From positions 1 through 53,016 of the forward strand of contig JAAYFU010000034.1 of the NCBI GenBank assembly GCA_012728095.1: DNA of 53,016 bases. The letters are read 5' to 3'. Positions 1-8,678 of the stretch are shown piece by piece. Every line of letters begins with the position of its first letter. Position 1 is the stretch's first letter. The notes beneath the pieces were generated by a model. The model was not told where the DNA came from and did no database searches. It saw only the letters and a list, made by a program, of their open reading frames with translations. Position numbers and translations under genes: made by a program. The stretch comes from Clostridiaceae bacterium (GTDB lineage Bacteria; Bacillota; Clostridia; DSM-8532).

Positions 1-54
1 CTGACAGACGGCGTACAAGCGCATAATACCATTGATTATCTGTCCGGCGTATAG
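1..54 (+). CDS. C-terminal tail of an unidentified protein (partial)
   Basis: Frame 1 is open from the first base and stops at TAG 52-54, giving 17 residues ending in NTIDYLSGV. The residue mix looks like a real protein C-terminus. It is too short to assign, and it may be chance. Confidence 0.3.
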   Translation: MTDGVQAHNTIDYLSGV

Positions 55-136
55 TAAAATATATTCTCCATCCGGAGGTGCGGCCATAGGCTGCGATGCG
101 GTCAGATGTACCGTCCGTTACGGATGCACGGTTCGG

Positions 137-212
137 CGGGGTGTAGCGCAGCTGGTAGCGCGCTTGGTTTGGGACCAAGATGTCGGGAGTTCGAGTCTCT
201 TCACCTCGACCA
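137..212 (+). tRNA. tRNA-Pro (anticodon UGG)
   Basis: A 76-nt cloverleaf with the CCA end encoded. The 7-bp acceptor stem (CGGGGTG with CACCTCG, one G-U pair) closes properly. The anticodon stem CTTGG/CCAAG holds the loop TTTGGGA, whose anticodon is TGG. The T-loop is TTCGAGT. It reads proline CCA/CCG codons, and CCN by wobble. A terminator-like hairpin follows directly. Confidence 0.93.
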
Positions 213-419
213 GGACGATGCAGATCCAGGAGATTGAGATTCGGGATCTGCTTGTCTTTTATTCAATAATTCGGATACGTATTCCAGTCCTTTTGCCGCG
301 ATAATGAAGACGGCAATAATTATGAAATCCCTGTATCTCGGCTGTATTTCGATGAACGAGTATATTCCGATGTTGAACATGACAACTATAGTCATAAAAA
401 AGATTGTCTCGTTGTACAT
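201..419 (-). CDS. Small two-helix membrane protein, unknown
   Basis: The predicted product is 72 residues from ATG 419; a longer form starts at 443 but has no better ribosome site. Two hydrophobic stretches (about residues 6-26 and 34-48) are joined by a short polar turn, IEIQPRYRD, and followed by a charged tail (GLEYVSELLNKR). The composition looks coding. However, the last 16 or so codons run through the terminator and 3' end of tRNA-Pro on the other strand, so the tail may be fortuitous or the gene truncated. No family is recognised. Confidence 0.38.
   Translation of the reverse strand: MYNETIFFMTIVVMFNIGIYSFIEIQPRYRDFIIIAVFIIAAKGLEYVSELLNKRQADPESQSPGSASSWSR
220..263 (+). terminator. 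Terminator after tRNA-Pro
   Basis: GCAGATCC at 220-227 pairs with GGATCTGC at 244-251, followed by a T-rich tail (TTGTCTTTTATT). It lies 8 nt after the CCA end of tRNA-Pro. Confidence 0.6.
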
Positions 420-658
420 ACCGCTCTTTATTCCGTTATTCAATACTTATCAAAACATCTTTCTGGCTCGATTTGTTCGCTCAATACCCGGTATGGATTT
501 TTTCCGGTTATTAAGCAGTTGGTGTCAAAATTCTTGATTTTTAGCGCTTATTCTAAAAAAGATGCTATTAATTTGTTTTTATTTCCATTATAAATGGGTA
601 ATAATATAGCGATATAAATATTAAAGTAAACTGAAAAGCTACTGACAGGGGGAGGATT

Positions 659-2134
659 ATGAAGGATTCACTTATTTATCATGTACAAAAGATCAATAAG
701 ATTTTAAGCTTAATGTTCCTGGTTTTAGCAATTGTCATATTGATTGCCGGCATTGCTACACGTACAGTTACCGCCAATATTGTTCCTCTGGCGATAATAT
801 TTATATCAGTATTGGTTGCCTTTTTTTTAAGATATAAAAAGAAAGACAACGCGGCTGCATATGTTTTGGTGGTTTCTGCCCTGTTGCAGTCATTATCTTT
901 AATGTTTATTTCAAAGGGTATTGTGTCAAACAATGTAGCCGGATTTTTGGTTATGTTGCCAATCGGTTTTGCCGCACTGTATTTTAATAAATGGCTTTAT
1001 GTTATTGTTGCAATTATAATTAATTTAGCCATGTTTATTGTGCAATTCTCTGCACCAAATGTTGATTTTACATCTTATTTGTTCGCTGATATTTTTCAAA
1101 TCCTTGTAACTGTTATACTGTTCTTCCTGGCAAAAGAAGGCGGAAAACTAATTGAGAACGCCAATAAAAAAGAAACACAAACAGAGGATACTTTAAATGA
1201 ACTTAAAAAAACCATCGATACAATAAAAACAACTGCGTCATCATTAAACGATGATATCTGCAAAAGCAATGAAAGTCTTGTAAAGATTCGCGAAATGAGC
1301 AATTCAATAACATCAGCCACCCAGGAAATCACCACCGGTGTTGTCGGCCAGAGCAGAAGTGTAAGTCATATTAATGAAGCCATGAAAGAAGCAGACGGGA
1401 AAATATCCGAATTGACAAAATTCTCAGAACAACTGAACGCTGTTTCGTCGAATGCCATCGATGTTGTAAATAAAGGCATGGAAGATATAAATTCAATGGA
1501 TAATCAAATGGCGATCATTAACCAGGCTGTTACGCGTTCATTAGAGACAGTTGAGGAACTGAATAAAAATATGGACGAAATAAATAATTTCCTTTCCGGT
1601 ATTACGCAAATTGCGGAACAGACAAATATGCTTGCTCTAAATGCTGCTATTGAGGCTGCCAGAGCCGGAGAATCGGGCAGAGGATTCGCAATAGTTGCGG
1701 ATGAGGTCAGAAACCTGGCAGAACAGAGCGCAAATACAGTAGCGCAAATTAACCAGATAATTCATCAAATAAAAGATAAAACCAAAGATGTCCTCAGCGA
1801 AGTCAGCAGAGGCAAAGCGGCGACCCAGGATGGAGAAAAGGTTGTAAAGACTGTTAATGAGAGCTTTGGAATGATTCAAACATCGTTCAAGGATATAAGC
1901 AGGTACATAACTGATGAAAATAACAGGATTGAAAATATTGCTGACCTGTTCTCAAATATTCGAAAAGAAGTGGAAAGCATTGCGTGCATATCCGAGACGC
2001 AGGCTTCCTCGACAGAAGAGTTGCTGGCTATTTTACAGGAATATAATGCAAACGTTGAAAACTTATACAGTTTGATGCAGACCATCAAGAGTTCCAGCGA
2101 TGATTTAAACCTTGCCGTTAAAGATTCCGAATAA
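659..2134 (+). CDS. Methyl-accepting chemotaxis protein, membrane type without HAMP
   Basis: A chemoreceptor that should signal through CheA and CheW to the flagellar motor. The first 165 or so residues form about six hydrophobic helices with no large extracellular sensor domain and no clear HAMP. A long coiled-coil cytoplasmic signalling domain follows. Its conserved hairpin tip is visible ([17 protein letters not shown], then [16 protein letters not shown]). At 491 residues it is short for the family. It probably senses something in or near the membrane, or works indirectly. The start ATG has a strong GGGGGAGG ribosome site 3 nt upstream. It stands alone and ends at a strong terminator. Confidence 0.93.
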   Translation: MKDSLIYHVQKINKILSLMFLVLAIVILIAGIATRTVTANIVPLAIIFISVLVAFFLRYKKKDNAAAYVLVVSALLQSLSLMFISKGIVSNNVAGFLVMLPIGFAALYFNKWLYVIVAIIINLAMFIVQFSAPNVDFTSYLFADIFQILVTVILFFLAKEGGKLIENANKKETQTEDTLNELKKTIDTIKTTASSLNDDICKSNESLVKIREMSNSITSATQEITTGVVGQSRSVSHINEAMKEADGKISELTKFSEQLNAVSSNAIDVVNKGMEDINSMDNQMAIINQAVTRSLETVEELNKNMDEINNFLSGITQIAEQTNMLALNAAIEAARAGESGRGFAIVADEVRNLAEQSANTVAQINQIIHQIKDKTKDVLSEVSRGKAATQDGEKVVKTVNESFGMIQTSFKDISRYITDENNRIENIADLFSNIRKEVESIACISETQASSTEELLAILQEYNANVENLYSLMQTIKSSSDDLNLAVKDSE

Positions 2135-2153
2135 GAACAAAACGATTCTATAG

Positions 2154-2201
2154 AAGCATGGTGAACATTTTCCTCAAGGGGAATGCACACCATGCTTTTT
2201 T
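2154..2201 (+). terminator. Rho-independent terminator after the chemoreceptor gene
   Basis: AAGCATGGTG at 2154-2163 pairs perfectly with CACCATGCTT at 2188-2197. The interior also pairs (ATTTTCC with GGGGAAT around a TCAA loop). A run of six T follows. Confidence 0.9.
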
Positions 2202-2318
2202 GATTTCAGAAATATTTTTTATGGGAAAAACCATGCATCTGTTTAAAAAATGTGATGATTTATGTTGAAATGCACAGTATAATTAAGTTTATAAAGTTAC
2301 AAACAAAGGAGTCCGTAT

Positions 2319-3149
2319 ATGAGTATATTAAAATTCGACAGATTTGATATGCTTAAAAAACCTATCAGGCAGAGACATTTTTTGAGACCAATTACATGGT
2401 TATTAAGCTATCCTGCTGTGTGGGCTCATCGCGTTAAAATAATCAAGGTAGGGATGAAAGGACTCAAACCCCCATACCTGTTATTGTGCAACCATAATTC
2501 CTTTATCGATTTTAAAGTGACAACTGTAGCCATTTTCCCTCACCGTGCGAATTATATAGTGGCAATAGACGGTTTTATCAGACGGGAGTGGCTTCTAAGG
2601 AACGTGGGATGTATATGTAAACGTAAGTTTACAAATGATACGATACTTGTCCGGCATATGAAAAGGGTTGCCGAGAACGGAGATGTAATTGTGCTTTATC
2701 CGGAAGCCAGGTATTCGCTGTGCGGCACAAACGCGGTTTTGCCTGAATCACTGGGAAAACTGGTCAAACTGCTTAAGATTCCTGTTGTAACTTTAATAAT
2801 GCATGGACATCATGTTAATTCACCTTTCTGGAATATAAAAAACAGGAAGGTAAAACCAATGGAGGCTGTATTGACTCATTTAATAACAAAGGAAGAAACT
2901 GAGACACTGGACTATAAAGAAATTAATGAAAGGATAAACACAGCCTTTAAATATGACGACTTTGCGTGGCAAAGGGAGCGCAAGATCCGGATAAGTTATC
3001 CGGACAGAGCAAAGGGCCTGCATAAGGTGCTTTATCACTGTCCCAACTGCTATACCGAGTATCACATGATGTCTGACGGGAACAAGATATGGTGCGAAAG
3101 CTGCAAAAAAGAATGGGAGATAGTCCGAGTATGGGGGGAGATTGCATAG
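2319..3149 (+). CDS. PlsC-like acyltransferase with C-terminal zinc ribbon
   Basis: A lysophospholipid or glycerol-phosphate acyltransferase family member. It shows the catalytic block NHNSFID (NHxxxxD, about residues 58-64) and the glycerophosphate-binding block YPEARYS (about 128-134), and the core ends in IPVVTLIMHGHH. After an Arg-rich linker there is a four-cysteine zinc ribbon: CPNC, then about 15 residues later CESC. Such ribbons occur in longer (about 500-residue) clostridial relatives that continue well past this point, whereas this 276-residue protein stops 14 residues after the ribbon. It may be a naturally short form or 3'-truncated. The ribosome site AAAGGAG lies 8 nt before ATG. 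The exact acyl acceptor is unknown. Confidence 0.82.
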   Translation: MSILKFDRFDMLKKPIRQRHFLRPITWLLSYPAVWAHRVKIIKVGMKGLKPPYLLLCNHNSFIDFKVTTVAIFPHRANYIVAIDGFIRREWLLRNVGCICKRKFTNDTILVRHMKRVAENGDVIVLYPEARYSLCGTNAVLPESLGKLVKLLKIPVVTLIMHGHHVNSPFWNIKNRKVKPMEAVLTHLITKEETETLDYKEINERINTAFKYDDFAWQRERKIRISYPDRAKGLHKVLYHCPNCYTEYHMMSDGNKIWCESCKKEWEIVRVWGEIA

Positions 3150-3360
3150 ATCTTAATACGTTGACCGACACTTTCTATATATATCCTCAGTGCAGCCATT
3201 TTTCGGTAACGAAGATTGCCCTTGCAACCGAGGAAATATATAAGTTATGGCGAGCCGGCTCCATTAATGCAGTCCCTTCGCCACAGAGCGTTTAATGTGC
3301 TATTTAGCATTAACAAGCCGGCATTTGCCGTCATATCCTGATAAGATGGGCGCAAATACG

Positions 3361-3903
3361 CTATTTACGAATACCGCCGCAGAATACTTCATTATACCTT
3401 TCAATCTCTCTTTGAATGGTTAGTATGGCTTTTTCGCGCCCTTCGACCTCAGTGACTTCTGTCTCCACTTTCTCCAGTTCCTTGTATACGCTGAAAAAGT
3501 GGGTCATCTCAAGGGAAATATGTTTAGGAAGTTCTGAAACGTCCGTATACCCGTTGTAGCTGGGGTCGGTAAAGGGTATGGCAATGATCTTGGAGTCCTT
3601 TCTGCCGTTATCGATCATGGTGAATACTCCGATGGGATAGCAACGGACCAGCGTCATTGGCACAATTGGTTCAGAGCAGAGGATCAGTACATCCAGAGGA
3701 TCGTTGTCGTCCCCGTATGTGTGGGGAATGAATCCATAATTGGCGGGATAATGTGTAGAGGTTGACAGAATACGGTCAAGTATCAGCATACCTGTTTCCT
3801 TATCCAGTTCATATTTTGTCTTGGAGCCCTTCTGTATCTCGACTACCGCAAAAAAATCATCCGGCTTGATTCTTTTTGGGCTTATATCATGCCAAATATT
3901 CAT
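3361..3903 (-). CDS. ppa: Inorganic pyrophosphatase, family I (soluble)
   Basis: Hydrolyses pyrophosphate to phosphate in the cytoplasm, pulling biosynthetic reactions forward. The 180-residue length fits the family. The metal-binding signature DDNDPLDV (about residues 65-72) is intact, as are the upstream substrate residues in KGSKTKYELDKETG and NYGFIPHTYGD. Its neighbour on the other strand is a nicotinate phosphoribosyltransferase, whose reaction releases pyrophosphate, but they are not co-transcribed. The ribosome site AAGGAG lies just before ATG 3903. Confidence 0.95.
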   Translation of the reverse strand: MNIWHDISPKRIKPDDFFAVVEIQKGSKTKYELDKETGMLILDRILSTSTHYPANYGFIPHTYGDDNDPLDVLILCSEPIVPMTLVRCYPIGVFTMIDNGRKDSKIIAIPFTDPSYNGYTDVSELPKHISLEMTHFFSVYKELEKVETEVTEVEGREKAILTIQREIERYNEVFCGGIRK

Positions 3904-4152
3904 AATCTACTCCTTCTTTTTTTATGGATTATACCATAGGAACAGCGAAAAAGGCGCCCTATTCGGAATGAAATAACTATTTCGTTTCTCTTTATCAAGT
4001 ATTATACATAATATTGTTCAAAATAAACAAAATCCGGTTCCTGTAAACACGGTCGAATCTGTGATTCGGGTATATAAAACCCGGACTTAATGAATTTAAC
4101 GACAATTTGAAATATAATAGGAAACGGAAAGATGCATTCGGGGGTGGAATAA

Positions 4153-5121
4153 ATGAACAAAAGGAACCTGGCTTTATTGACGGATTTTTATGAGCTTACC
4201 ATGGCACATGGATATTTTAAGCACGGGCTGAAAGATAAGATAGCATATTTTGACATGTTTTTCAGGAGTATACCTGACAATGGCGGCTTTGCGATAATGG
4301 CAGGCCTGGAGCAGCTTATAGAGTACCTCAAAAATCTTAGATTCGATGATGAGGATATCGAATTCTTAAGAAGCAAGAAAACCTTCTGTGAGGAATTTTT
4401 GGAGTATCTTAAGAACTTTAAGTTTAGCTGCGATATCTGGGCAATTCCGGAAGGAACCCCGATATTCCCCAATGAGCCTATAATTACGGTCGCGGGTCCT
4501 GTTATTCAGGCCCAGTTTATCGAAACAATGCTTCTTTTAACGATTAATCACCAAAGCCTCATAGCAACGAAGGCAAACCGTATTGTCAGGGCGGCGCAGG
4601 GCAGGAGTGTTATGGAATTTGGCTCACGACGGGCTCAAGGGTATGACGGAGCCATTTATGGGGCAAGGGCCGCATATATCGGCGGATGTGTCGGGACTGC
4701 GTGTACAATCTCAGATAAAGAGTTTGGCATTCCGGCTATCGGAACTATGGCTCACAGCTGGGTTCAAATGTTCCCGACCGAACTGGACGCTTTCCGCGCT
4801 TACGCACGGACATACCCAGATAATTGTGTTTTACTGGTGGATACCTACAATACGCTGAAATCAGGAGTTCCCAATGCGATAAAAACATTCAGGGAAGAAA
4901 TTGTTCCGAGAGGTTTCAGACCCAAGGGAATAAGAATTGACAGCGGCGATATTGCTTATCTTTCCAAAGAAGCCCGGAAAATGCTCGATGAAGCAGGATT
5001 CCATGACTGCAAAATAGTTGCCTCAAATGCTCTTGATGAGAACATTATCAGGGATATGCTGATTCAAGGGGCGCAGGTAGATATATTCGGTGTGGGAGAA
5101 CGTTATTATCGGGATTATTAA
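4153..5121 (+). pseudogene. pncB: Nicotinate phosphoribosyltransferase, 3'-truncated
   Basis: The family converts nicotinate and PRPP to nicotinate mononucleotide in NAD salvage. The start is normal (GGGGGTGG ribosome site, MNKRNLALLTDFYELTMAHGYF), and the core motifs are present: VMEFGSRRAQG, GTMAHSW and IRIDSGDI. Family members are about 480 residues and continue from GVGER into a further 150 or so residues. Here the reading ends at residue 322 with GVGERYYRDY and a stop. Similarity therefore breaks at about 5103. The opposite-strand gene also runs across this point, which marks a rearrangement junction. Activity is doubtful without the C-terminal part. Confidence 0.8.
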
Positions 5122-6157
5122 GCTCTTCTCTAAAATTCATGACATTTTTCCAGGTTTCATGGAAATCTGAAATGGTAAGCGAGTTTTCCTCCTCTTCTTC
5201 ATCGAATGGGAATATAATACTTACTGTACCTCCTCCTTCTAATGTCTGTGTGATCCTATTGCCTTCCTGTGTCACTCCTTCCAAATCACCAAGAGGATTT
5301 TCCGCTTTCGGAGGCAGATTGTCCGGTTTGCCCGGGGAATAGGTTTTTGAGGGATCAGAGGCCTGCCCCGGATCGACAGGGGAGGTTTTTTCCATACCCA
5401 AAAACCTGCCTTTAAGTTCGACAGGACCTAACAATAGATTGACAAAGCGAACAGTAGCCTGTGCACCCTTTATTCTTACGGTTATAGGAACTTCCCATAA
5501 ATCCCAGCCGCCTTCCACAACGGCTGCTCCCAATGCCGCATCTTCCTGTACGGACAATTTAGCATTTCCCCAACCGATGTATCCATCGAATACGGGTGGT
5601 TCAAATTCGGTAAGAGAAACAATATTTATGCCGTCCTTATGAGCAACGACCTTTGGCGCACCTTTTTTGAATTTCGGGATTATTGTAAGTGTCAGGTTAT
5701 TATCAGCAGTTTTCAGTAAAAACGCCAAAGGTACTTCCTCATCGCCAAACTCGGCTTTTTCTTTAGCAATCATGAACTGATTTATATGCATGGCACCGAG
5801 ATATAATCTTGGGACATTATATATATTTGACAGCTTCTCTCTTGTCCGCTTAGAATCAGCATAAATATAATAGGATTCATCCAGACTTTCGAGATCCATG
5901 ACATTGTTGGCGCGTATCTCATGGCCTTCTGCTTCAATGCGCCAAATATAACTTTGCTTTGTATAACGATCATATTCGATTTCTTCAATGTATTCCTGCC
6001 GATTGAAAGGATCATAATAGACGCCATAGGCTGAAAAGCTGTCTACCTGCGTCATCAGTCCATATAAGCCGTCCGAGGTTTCAAGCAGTACACAAGGGAG
6101 AGGCCAGATTTCTTTAAAATCATCTGAATAACCGACAATATAGGAGTTTTCAGGCAA
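5048..6157 (-). CDS. Unknown protein fragment with acidic Pro/Gly-rich linker
   Basis: I do not recognise this gene. It reads well as protein: Tyr- and Glu-rich N-terminal third (MTQVDSFSAYGVYYDPFNRQ), a beta-rich middle with about 15 residues of VRIKGAQATVRFVNL type, a Pro/Ser/Gly linker (about 265-290) and an acidic patch FPFDEEEEEN (about 323-332). Both ends look artificial. The open frame continues upstream of the TTG proposed here (EYWQKEP precedes it) but meets a stop near 6211 with no good start. The last 20 codons are the complement of pncB coding sequence. I read it as an internal gene fragment of about 1.05 kb rather than a whole gene. Confidence 0.5.
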   Translation of the reverse strand: MPENSYIVGYSDDFKEIWPLPCVLLETSDGLYGLMTQVDSFSAYGVYYDPFNRQEYIEEIEYDRYTKQSYIWRIEAEGHEIRANNVMDLESLDESYYIYADSKRTREKLSNIYNVPRLYLGAMHINQFMIAKEKAEFGDEEVPLAFLLKTADNNLTLTIIPKFKKGAPKVVAHKDGINIVSLTEFEPPVFDGYIGWGNAKLSVQEDAALGAAVVEGGWDLWEVPITVRIKGAQATVRFVNLLLGPVELKGRFLGMEKTSPVDPGQASDPSKTYSPGKPDNLPPKAENPLGDLEGVTQEGNRITQTLEGGGTVSIIFPFDEEEEENSLTISDFHETWKNVMNFREELNNPDNNVLPHRIYLPAPLESAYP

Positions 6158-6179
6158 AGGTTCCTTCTGCCAGTATTCT

Positions 6180-6581
6180 ATGGGTATCTTGTTCGCATTA
6201 TACGTAGTGGTTTACCTCTTTTTCGGCATTGTAATAAAAGAGATTGATGTTTCATTGAACTTTTTTACTGCGGTACAAATGCTCTTTACGTGCTTGATAA
6301 TTGGAATAATGCAGCAAATATTTATACCCTTAGATAAGATCAGCCCGTTAAGATGTGCTGTTTGGATTGCTTCGGGAGCTGTCATTACAGTTCTTTCCGA
6401 GCTGGTGTTCAGGTGGTTCAGATTATTTCCGGCCTGGTGTTTTCCGGTGTTTACCGTTTTTATGATTTTAGGTATGCTGTTTATGGTGTTAGCTATTTAT
6501 CTTGAACTTCACAGGGAAACAAAAAATCTGAATCACAATCTTGAAAAATTCCAGAAAAAACGAAAGCCTGAAATTATATAG
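6180..6581 (+). CDS. Four-helix membrane protein, DUF3021-like, probably 5'-truncated
   Basis: 133 residues with four hydrophobic segments (about 1-19, 27-49, 58-80, 84-106) and a basic coiled tail (LHRETKNLNHNLEKFQKKRK). This layout resembles DUF3021 proteins, which often sit beside a LytTR regulator, though none is present here. The proposed ATG has no ribosome site; the bases upstream are the complement of the fragment ending near 6180. The native first residues and control region therefore seem to be missing. Assignment rests on topology only. Confidence 0.45.
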   Translation: MGILFALYVVVYLFFGIVIKEIDVSLNFFTAVQMLFTCLIIGIMQQIFIPLDKISPLRCAVWIASGAVITVLSELVFRWFRLFPAWCFPVFTVFMILGMLFMVLAIYLELHRETKNLNHNLEKFQKKRKPEII

Positions 6582-6642
6582 GGATTATCTTTTGATCAGT
6601 ATAGAAAGTCTTTTGAATAAACTGGTATATAAAACAATAACA

Positions 6643-6670
6643 GCAGCCGAAAAATTTAATCTTCGGCTGC
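6643..6670. terminator. Bidirectional hairpin terminator
   Basis: GCAGCCGAA at 6643-6651 pairs with TTCGGCTGC at 6662-6670. Read leftward, it is followed by TGTTATTGTTTT and serves the cupin gene. Read rightward, it could end the DUF3021-like gene. Confidence 0.75.
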
Positions 6671-6707
6671 ATCGTTTGATTTTAGCAGTCAACGATAACA
6701 TTTTCAT

Positions 6708-7292
6708 TCAACGTGGATTATTGCGTTCAGCTGCCTCTGCATCAGCCTTCGTTTTGTGGACTGTTCCGTGGGGATGCTGGGGCGGCGCATAAACAGAATA
6801 CAGCTTAAGAGGTATATTACCGGTATTAATTATATTATGCCATTTTCCTGCAGGTATAATGATGATATAGTCATCCTCAACATTTGCCTGATAATCCATT
6901 CTGTCCGGACTGTCCCCCATTAATACCAGTGCCTGGCCCTGCTCAATACGTACAAACTGATCAAGGTTCGGGTGATTTTCCACTCCTATGTCTTCTCCTA
7001 CATTAATACTCATTAAGGTTAGCTGCAGATGTTTTCCGGTCCATAAAGCAGTCCGGAAATTAGTGTTTTGCTTAGCTGTTTGCTCGATATTAACTGAGAA
7101 AGGCGAAGGACCGTAATCTTTCAACTGAATTTGATTGCCGTATTGGTTCGACATAGGCATTGGATTAAAATTTTGCATATTGAAACCGTAAGGATATTGA
7201 TAATAATTGTACGGATCATATACGTTGTATCCTGGTCCAAAGATGGGCGCGCCGTAATAAGGAGATGAATAAGAATTATAATAATTGTTCAT
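6708..7292 (-). CDS. Cupin-domain protein with Tyr/Pro/Asn-rich N-terminus
   Basis: 194 residues from the ATG at 7292 (AGGAAGGG about 10 nt upstream); a start at 7328 would add 12 residues but lacks a ribosome site. Residues 1-55 are a low-complexity Tyr/Asn/Pro segment (YYNSYSSPYYGAP, YDPYNYYQYPYG) like those of spore-coat and surface proteins. The rest is a single cupin barrel with likely metal ligands in ENHPNLDQFVRIEQG and the second motif IPAGKWHNIINTG. It ends in PPQHPHGTVHKTKADAEAAE. The ligand is unknown. The N-terminal segment makes a spore-coat location plausible, but that is inference. Confidence 0.82.
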   Translation of the reverse strand: MNNYYNSYSSPYYGAPIFGPGYNVYDPYNYYQYPYGFNMQNFNPMPMSNQYGNQIQLKDYGPSPFSVNIEQTAKQNTNFRTALWTGKHLQLTLMSINVGEDIGVENHPNLDQFVRIEQGQALVLMGDSPDRMDYQANVEDDYIIIIPAGKWHNIINTGNIPLKLYSVYAPPQHPHGTVHKTKADAEAAERNNPR

Positions 7293-7375
7293 AAAAATCA
7301 ATTCCCTTCCTGAGCTTATCCAATTCATATTATGATTTTAGATAAGCCGATGTTCTTCCCGGGAAGGGAATTGTT

Positions 7376-7501
7376 TAAGATTCTTCACTTCGCTACACGT
7401 TCAGAATAACAATCTCCGTGCCATTCTGAGTGCCTCTTATGTCATTCTGAGCACCAGCGAAGAATCTTAAAGATTCTCCACTTTGCTCGTTCAGAATGAC
7501 A
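7376..7501. repeat. Dispersed GTCATTCTGAGC repeat cluster
   Basis: The unit GTCATTCTGAGC...GCGAAGAATCTT appears in both orientations. At 7441-7501 the copy AGCGAAGAATCTT abuts an inverted copy AAGATTCTCCACTTTG, ending TTCAGAATGAC, so the whole can fold into a long imperfect hairpin. A diverged inverted copy begins at 7377. A second cluster lies at 13914-14030. Confidence 0.8.
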
Positions 7502-7542
7502 CTAATGGAGCTGTACTTCGACAATCCTATATCTATAAATAT

Positions 7543-8544
7543 CTATAAAGGCAGATAGGTATAAGGAGTTTCAATATATTCTTTAATCTCTTCAAAAGTA
7601 TTATAATTACCCATGGCAATCATAGTCTTGGCAACAAGGGTTTCGATGTTGAAATCACCTGCTATGATTATTTTATCCCGGGGAAGCAGGCTTCCTACCT
7701 CGTATACGCCATACTCCACGCCTTCTTCCATGCATTGGGTGGTAATAACCACAATTATGCCGGCTTCTATAAGTTCGTTGATCTTCATGGCTATACCCTG
7801 TTCAGTATTAGGTATTCCCCCCAGGCCGAAGCTTTCAATAATCACTCCCTCATAATGCTCTTTTACGAAATCAAATATATCTGTGTGCATACCGGGGATT
7901 AACTTAAGAACAATAATACGATCATTATACCTTGTACGGATGAAAAGAGAATCATTATTTTCTTTTTTCAGGAATTGTTCCTTTACACGTGTGTCATATA
8001 TGACCTTGTTATGCTTGATATTTGCAACAACCGGATAATTTACGCTGACAAATGCGTCATATGACTTAGTCTTTATTTTGGTTGCCCTTGTTCCGGCGAT
8101 AAGGTTTCCGTCAAAGCAAACAAATACTCCGGAAATATCTTCCATGGCGAAATGGATTGCATCGGTGAGGTTTTGAATACCATCGGTATAGAATTCCGTA
8201 ATAGGATATTGGGAGCCGGTAATAATAACTGGTTTATTCAGGTTGTGAAAAATATATGTTAAGGCTGCGGCAGTATACGCCATGGTGTCGGTTCCATGGG
8301 TAATTACAAAGCCATCGAATCCCTGGTAGTTATCTTTTATTTGATTTGCGATTATAAACCATTTATCCGGAGTCATATTGGTGCTGTCAATGTTCATTAC
8401 GGTATAACCCTCAATGCTGCAAATACCCTCAGGAATATTGACAAGTTTTATAAGTTCGTCAATTTCCAGCTCCGGTCTGAGACCCTGTGCGTGTTTTTTT
8501 GATGCTATTGTGCCTCCGGTTCCAAGAATTAAAACCCTTTTCAT
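7543..8544 (-). CDS. ansA: L-asparaginase, type I (cytoplasmic)
   Basis: Hydrolyses L-asparagine to aspartate and ammonia. The 333-residue length and absence of a signal peptide fit the cytoplasmic type I branch. Both threonine active-site motifs are intact: LGTGGTIAS near residue 7 (nucleophile) and ITHGTDTMAYTA near residue 82. The start ATG 8544 follows GGGGTGAAAC. It is monocistronic, with the dispersed repeat cluster just downstream of its stop. An archaeal-type GatD role is unlikely because no GatE partner is near. Confidence 0.9.
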   Translation of the reverse strand: MKRVLILGTGGTIASKKHAQGLRPELEIDELIKLVNIPEGICSIEGYTVMNIDSTNMTPDKWFIIANQIKDNYQGFDGFVITHGTDTMAYTAAALTYIFHNLNKPVIITGSQYPITEFYTDGIQNLTDAIHFAMEDISGVFVCFDGNLIAGTRATKIKTKSYDAFVSVNYPVVANIKHNKVIYDTRVKEQFLKKENNDSLFIRTRYNDRIIVLKLIPGMHTDIFDFVKEHYEGVIIESFGLGGIPNTEQGIAMKINELIEAGIIVVITTQCMEEGVEYGVYEVGSLLPRDKIIIAGDFNIETLVAKTMIAMGNYNTFEEIKEYIETPYTYLPL

Positions 8545-8678
8545 GTTTCACCCCTGCTTAAGTCTTATTGATAATATTTTAGCATAAAAACTGGCATTTA
8601 TATTTTTATGGCGCTCAGACAATAATAAGAAACTACACATGTAATCAATATAATAAAAATTAACTTTACAATGGGGGG

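Noticed and set aside
591-615. Sigma-D (flagellar) promoter before the chemoreceptor gene
   Set aside because: TAAA at 591 and AGCGATAT at 608 are suggestive, but the spacer is 13 nt and the -10 matches only 6 of 8.
3089-3295. 68-residue ORF continuing past the acyltransferase
   Set aside because: It overlaps the zinc-ribbon coding sequence in another frame, has no ribosome site and no recognisable sequence.
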